DNA from: Sabulicella glaciei
GTDB taxonomy: Bacteria > Pseudomonadota > Alphaproteobacteria > Acetobacterales > Acetobacteraceae
Assembly: GCF_026183895.1 (NCBI RefSeq)
Contig: NZ_JAPFQI010000001.1
Span: 773,510-837,509 of the forward strand
Direction of reading: 5' to 3'
Length of the DNA stretch: 64,000 bases
In this document: piece by piece, positions 61,394 through 64,000 of the stretch
Layout of the letters: each line of letters begins with the position of its first letter
Position numbering within the stretch: the stretch's first letter is position 1
Position numbers and translations under genes: made by a program
Notes under the pieces: generated by a model
What the model saw: only the letters and a program-made list of their open reading frames with translations
What the model was told of the DNA's origin: nothing
Databases searched by the model: none

Positions 61394-61442
61394 GGCGTGT
61401 CCCCTCGCTGCGCGGCGATTGGACGAACAGCGCCGCCGGGGG

Positions 61443-62060
61443 TCAAGCGAAGGGCTGGTAGATCACCCGGCTGCCGTCATCGCCCACGGTGCTGAAGCCG
61501 GTCCAGACGCCGTCACGAGAAAACAGGCACTCCGCCTCCACCTCGCCGGTGCAGGCGACGGCGAACCCCCCATTGGGAAGGCCACGCCGGGACCAGCGCA
61601 GGTCCATGATCTGCCCGGTGGTGGTGCCGAAGATCGGCACGACCCCGCCCAGCCGGGACGGATCCCACCAGGAAAGCGGCGCGGCGTTGGCGGGCAGCCG
61701 GCCCGGCCCGTCCGGCCCCTGAACCAGCACCCCATCCGGCGTCGCGCGGGCCGACACCTCGACGATGCGGCCATTCCGGTTCAGGCGCGATTCGACGGAA
61801 CGGAAGCGCCACCCATCTGTGACCTCGGTGTAGCGATGCTCGAAGCGGTACACCACGACACCCAGCACGCGGGGGACGACCATCACCTCCGAGTGCGTGA
61901 CGCGTTGCCCCCCCTGCTCCGTGACGCGAACCTCGTGAGTGCCGATGTCGGTGCCGTTGCGGGTGACGCGGAAGCGCCAGGCAAAGGGCGGCGCAAGCTG
62001 CGCGGCCGCCGCGGCCGGAGCCAGGGCGAGAAGGGCGAGGGCGCGGCGGGACAGATCCAT
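61443..62060 (-). CDS. Periplasmic DUF6134-type protein
   Basis: 205 aa from ATG 62060. Signal peptide SRRALALLALAPAAAAAQ. The mature part is beta-rich: FAWRFRVTRNGTDIGTHEVR, VVVYRFEHRYTEVTDGWRFR, ESRLNRNGRIVEVSA, PLSWWDPSRL and a final GFSTVGDDGSRVIYQPFA. This pattern fits the DUF6134/DUF3108-like lipocalin-shaped group, of unknown function. It stands alone, divergent from sixA by about 88 bp. Confidence 0.72.
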   Translation of the reverse strand: MDLSRRALALLALAPAAAAAQLAPPFAWRFRVTRNGTDIGTHEVRVTEQGGQRVTHSEVMVVPRVLGVVVYRFEHRYTEVTDGWRFRSVESRLNRNGRIVEVSARATPDGVLVQGPDGPGRLPANAAPLSWWDPSRLGGVVPIFGTTTGQIMDLRWSRRGLPNGGFAVACTGEVEAECLFSRDGVWTGFSTVGDDGSRVIYQPFA

Positions 62061-62148
62061 CACGCCGGGGAGGATACAGGAGGCGGGGCGCCTCCGGAAC
62101 CGCGCGGCAGGGCGACAAGCGGCCCGCCCCATGCCATCATCGCCGCCG

Positions 62149-62676
62149 ATGCGCCAACTCCTGCTGCTTCGCCACGCCAAGTCCTCCTGGGACGAGGCCA
62201 CGCTGTCCGACCACGCGCGGCCCTTGAACGCGCGGGGCAAGCGCGCCGCCGCGGCAATGGCGGAGCGGATGCGCGGGCTGGACCTGTCGCCGGACGTGGT
62301 GCTGGTTTCGTCTGCGCGGCGGACGCTGCAGACGCTGGAGGCGCTGCAGCCGATCGAGGGCGCGCCGATCGTCGAGGTGATGGACGCGCTTTACCTCGCC
62401 CCCTGGGCGGTGCTGCTGGACAAGCTGCGTGCCGTTCCGGAGACGGCGCGCTCCGTGCTGCTGATCGCGCACAACCCGGGGCTGCACGACCTCGCCCTGG
62501 CCCTGACCGGGGCCGGAAATGCGGGCAGCGAGATGGTGCAACGCCTGTCCGAAGCCTATCCGACCGGCTCCCTGGCCGAGTTCTCCGTCGCCTCGCTCTG
62601 GCGCGACCTGGGGGAAGGCGGCGGGCGGCTCGTCCGCTTCCTGTGCCCGCGAGACCTGCCGGAGGAAGCGGCCTGA
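62149..62676 (+). CDS. sixA: Phosphohistidine phosphatase SixA-like
   Basis: 175 aa from ATG 62149 (MRQLLLLRHAKSSWDEATLS); an ATG at 62131 adds six residues. The RHA motif at the N-terminus, VVLVSSARRTLQTLEAL, the Glu at VMDALYLAPWAVLLDKL and VLLIAHNPGLHDLALALTGA (second catalytic His) define the small histidine-phosphatase fold. It likely dephosphorylates phosphohistidine in phosphotransfer proteins. It is immediately followed by a CHAD gene, a pairing seen in polyphosphate-linked loci. Confidence 0.9.
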   Translation: MRQLLLLRHAKSSWDEATLSDHARPLNARGKRAAAAMAERMRGLDLSPDVVLVSSARRTLQTLEALQPIEGAPIVEVMDALYLAPWAVLLDKLRAVPETARSVLLIAHNPGLHDLALALTGAGNAGSEMVQRLSEAYPTGSLAEFSVASLWRDLGEGGGRLVRFLCPRDLPEEAA

Positions 62677-64000
62677 TCCTCGCCCTCGCCCTCCCGCCGG
62701 GGGCCAGGCGTCCCCTCCATCCGCTCCTCGCCGCGCTTCCCGCCTTCCGGCGGGAGAGCGTGACCTTCTTCCGTGCCGAGCATGGCGCGGTGATCGAGCG
62801 CCGGCGTGGCGTGTGCGCGCTTCACCATCCGCTCGCCCCGGGGAGGTTGCCCGGTGTCTTCGAGTCCGGGGTGCCTTGTCCGCCTCCTCCCCTTGGCGCT
62901 GTGCCTCTAGCTCGCCTCGCCGCCCGTCGTGCCGAGCTTGCCGCGGGGATTTCCTGGCTTGAGGGCCGAATGGACGCGGAGAGCCGTAGGCATCGCATCG
63001 CCCTGCTGCTCCTGGAGGGCGAGGACGCTTTGCGCCTTGCCGCCGTGCTGGCCGAAGACCTGTCACTCCTTCCGGCACGCGCCTCCCTCGCCGAGGAAGC
63101 GCTGGCGCTGGCCGAGCAGCGTCCCGTGCGCCAGCGTGCCTCAGGCGCGCCGATTCTCGAGGGCGTGGAGACGGCCGAGCTCGCGCTGCGCCGGGCCACA
63201 GCGCATCTGCTGGAGGCCCTGCTCGCCGAGGTGCCGCGCTGCGACCTCGCGCAAGGCCCGCGTGGCGTCCATCAATCCCGCGTGGCGCTGCGCCGCCTGC
63301 GCTCCTTCCTCAGGCTGTTTCGGCCAGAGGGGACGGGTTGGGCGGAATGGGGCGGCGCGCTGCGCGACCTGGCCGAGAGGTTGGGCCGCGCCCGCGACTG
63401 GGACGTGTTCCTGTCCGGCATTGCAGCCGGCACCGCCCAGGCGCTCGGGGACGACCGGCGGCTTCGCGGCCTGCTCCGCGCCGCGGAGGCCGAGCAGCGC
63501 GTCGCCTATGGCGCGCTTTCGGTCTTTCTCGCAGGGCCTGAGTTTCGGCGCTTGATCGTCGAAGGCATGCACCTGGCTGCTTTGCCACCAGAAGGGGAAA
63601 CGCCCCTGGCCCCGCTGGCCGCCCGCCTCCTGCGCAAGCGGTGGCGCCGCCTGAAGCGCGCCGGCATGCAGATGGAGGAACTCGACGCGGAGGGGCTGCA
63701 CGAGATGCGCCTGGATGCGAAGCGCCTCCGCTATGCTGCGGAGCCCTTTGCCGCGCTGTTCCCCGGTCGTGGCGCGAAGCGCTTCAACCGGCGACTCTCG
63801 GCCCTTCAGGATGCGCTTGGCCTCGCCAACGACGCGGCGGTGGCGAGGGATCTCGCGGCCTCCCTTGCCGGGCGTGGCGCGGGCAGCTTTGCCATCGGCA
63901 CCGTCACGGGCTACGCCGCGGGCCGCGCCGAAGGGTCGCGCCTCGCCTCCATCGCCGCTTGGCGCGAATTGCGCCGAACCCCTCGTTTCTGGCGAGGCAC
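62673..64000 (+). CDS. CHAD-domain protein (partial, runs off window)
   Basis: The frame is open from upstream of 62673 to the window end (over 440 codons). Residues from about 170 carry the CHAD fold: GVHQSRVALRRLRSFLRLFR, ERLGRARDWDVF, LHEMRLDAKRLRYAAEPFAA and FNRRLSALQDALGLANDAAV, with regularly spaced basic residues that bind polyphosphate. The N-terminal 150 residues look like a degenerate CYTH-type or linker region. There is no ATG. A GGAGGA sits six bases before CTG 62673, which overlaps the sixA stop; GTG 62643 or 62760 are alternatives. Confidence 0.78.
   Translation, partial: MILALALPPGARRPLHPLLAALPAFRRESVTFFRAEHGAVIERRRGVCALHHPLAPGRLPGVFESGVPCPPPPLGAVPLARLAARRAELAAGISWLEGRMDAESRRHRIALLLLEGEDALRLAAVLAEDLSLLPARASLAEEALALAEQRPVRQRASGAPILEGVETAELALRRATAHLLEALLAEVPRCDLAQGPRGVHQSRVALRRLRSFLRLFRPEGTGWAEWGGALRDLAERLGRARDWDVFLSGIAAGTAQALGDDRRLRGLLRAAEAEQRVAYGALSVFLAGPEFRRLIVEGMHLAALPPEGETPLAPLAARLLRKRWRRLKRAGMQMEELDAEGLHEMRLDAKRLRYAAEPFAALFPGRGAKRFNRRLSALQDALGLANDAAVARDLAASLAGRGAGSFAIGTVTGYAAGRAEGSRLASIAAWRELRRTPRFWRG

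Noticed and set aside
1-64000. CRISPR arrays, rRNA genes, intact insertion sequences
   Set aside because: No regularly spaced repeats, rRNA signatures or transposase with flanking inverted repeats were seen on reading both strands.

Overview
The window is high-GC DNA from an alphaproteobacterium, most likely an Acetobacteraceae/Roseomonas-type member of the Rhodospirillales. This is an inference from protein flavour, the PopZ-type protein, the TolC-PCMT pair, bacterioferritin with its ferredoxin, the hydantoinase A/B pair and secreted proteins with C-terminal VPAPA sorting tails. No rRNA is present, so the genus cannot be fixed.

Region 1 (1-16.3 kb) is a chromosomal backbone read mostly leftward. 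It has a branched-chain amino-acid-type ABC cassette with an embedded acyl-CoA ligase (livG-acs-livH-livM-SBP), a glycerophosphodiester phosphodiesterase, two decayed glycosylation genes carrying several homopolymer-run frameshifts, ilvD, valS, a PopZ-like protein, a TolC-type exporter, an isoaspartate methyltransferase fold protein, and tRNA-Cys and tRNA-Asn.

Region 2 (16.25-32.34 kb) is a roughly 16.1 kb integrated island. It is bounded by a 20-bp direct repeat of the 3' end of tRNA-Asn, with a P4-type tyrosine integrase at the right end and matching GCCCACAA repeat pairs at both ends. It carries three VPAPA/PEP-CTERM-like secreted proteins, a membrane protein, a DUF6894 protein, a response regulator with a LOV-like but cysteine-less histidine kinase, and a leftward cassette of seven genes with 4-17 bp overlaps centred on a zinc-finger/Toprim primase and a DUF3987-type protein. 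Gene tails and unknown-gene fragments are duplicated inside it.

Region 3 (32.3-47.1 kb) has a stand-alone A-T-TE NRPS-like protein, an MFS transporter, a fourth VPAPA protein behind a sigma-54-type promoter, a hydantoinase/oxoprolinase HyuA-HyuB pair with an atypical SDR, a D-2-hydroxyacid dehydrogenase, and a chemoreceptor pseudogene with two amber codons and a frameshift.

Region 4 (47-64 kb) begins with an iron locus: an Fe(III) ABC permease converges on an Fe-binding protein-bfd-bfr operon, and both starts are preceded by related TGCGA-N5-TCGCA-type palindromes. Next come the divergent four-gene ligase-associated DNA-repair cluster (ATP ligase, exonuclease, DEXH helicase, PdeM phosphoesterase), a fasciclin protein, photolyase with a metallophosphoesterase, a creatininase-family protein, a DUF6134-type protein, SixA and a CHAD-domain protein cut by the window edge.
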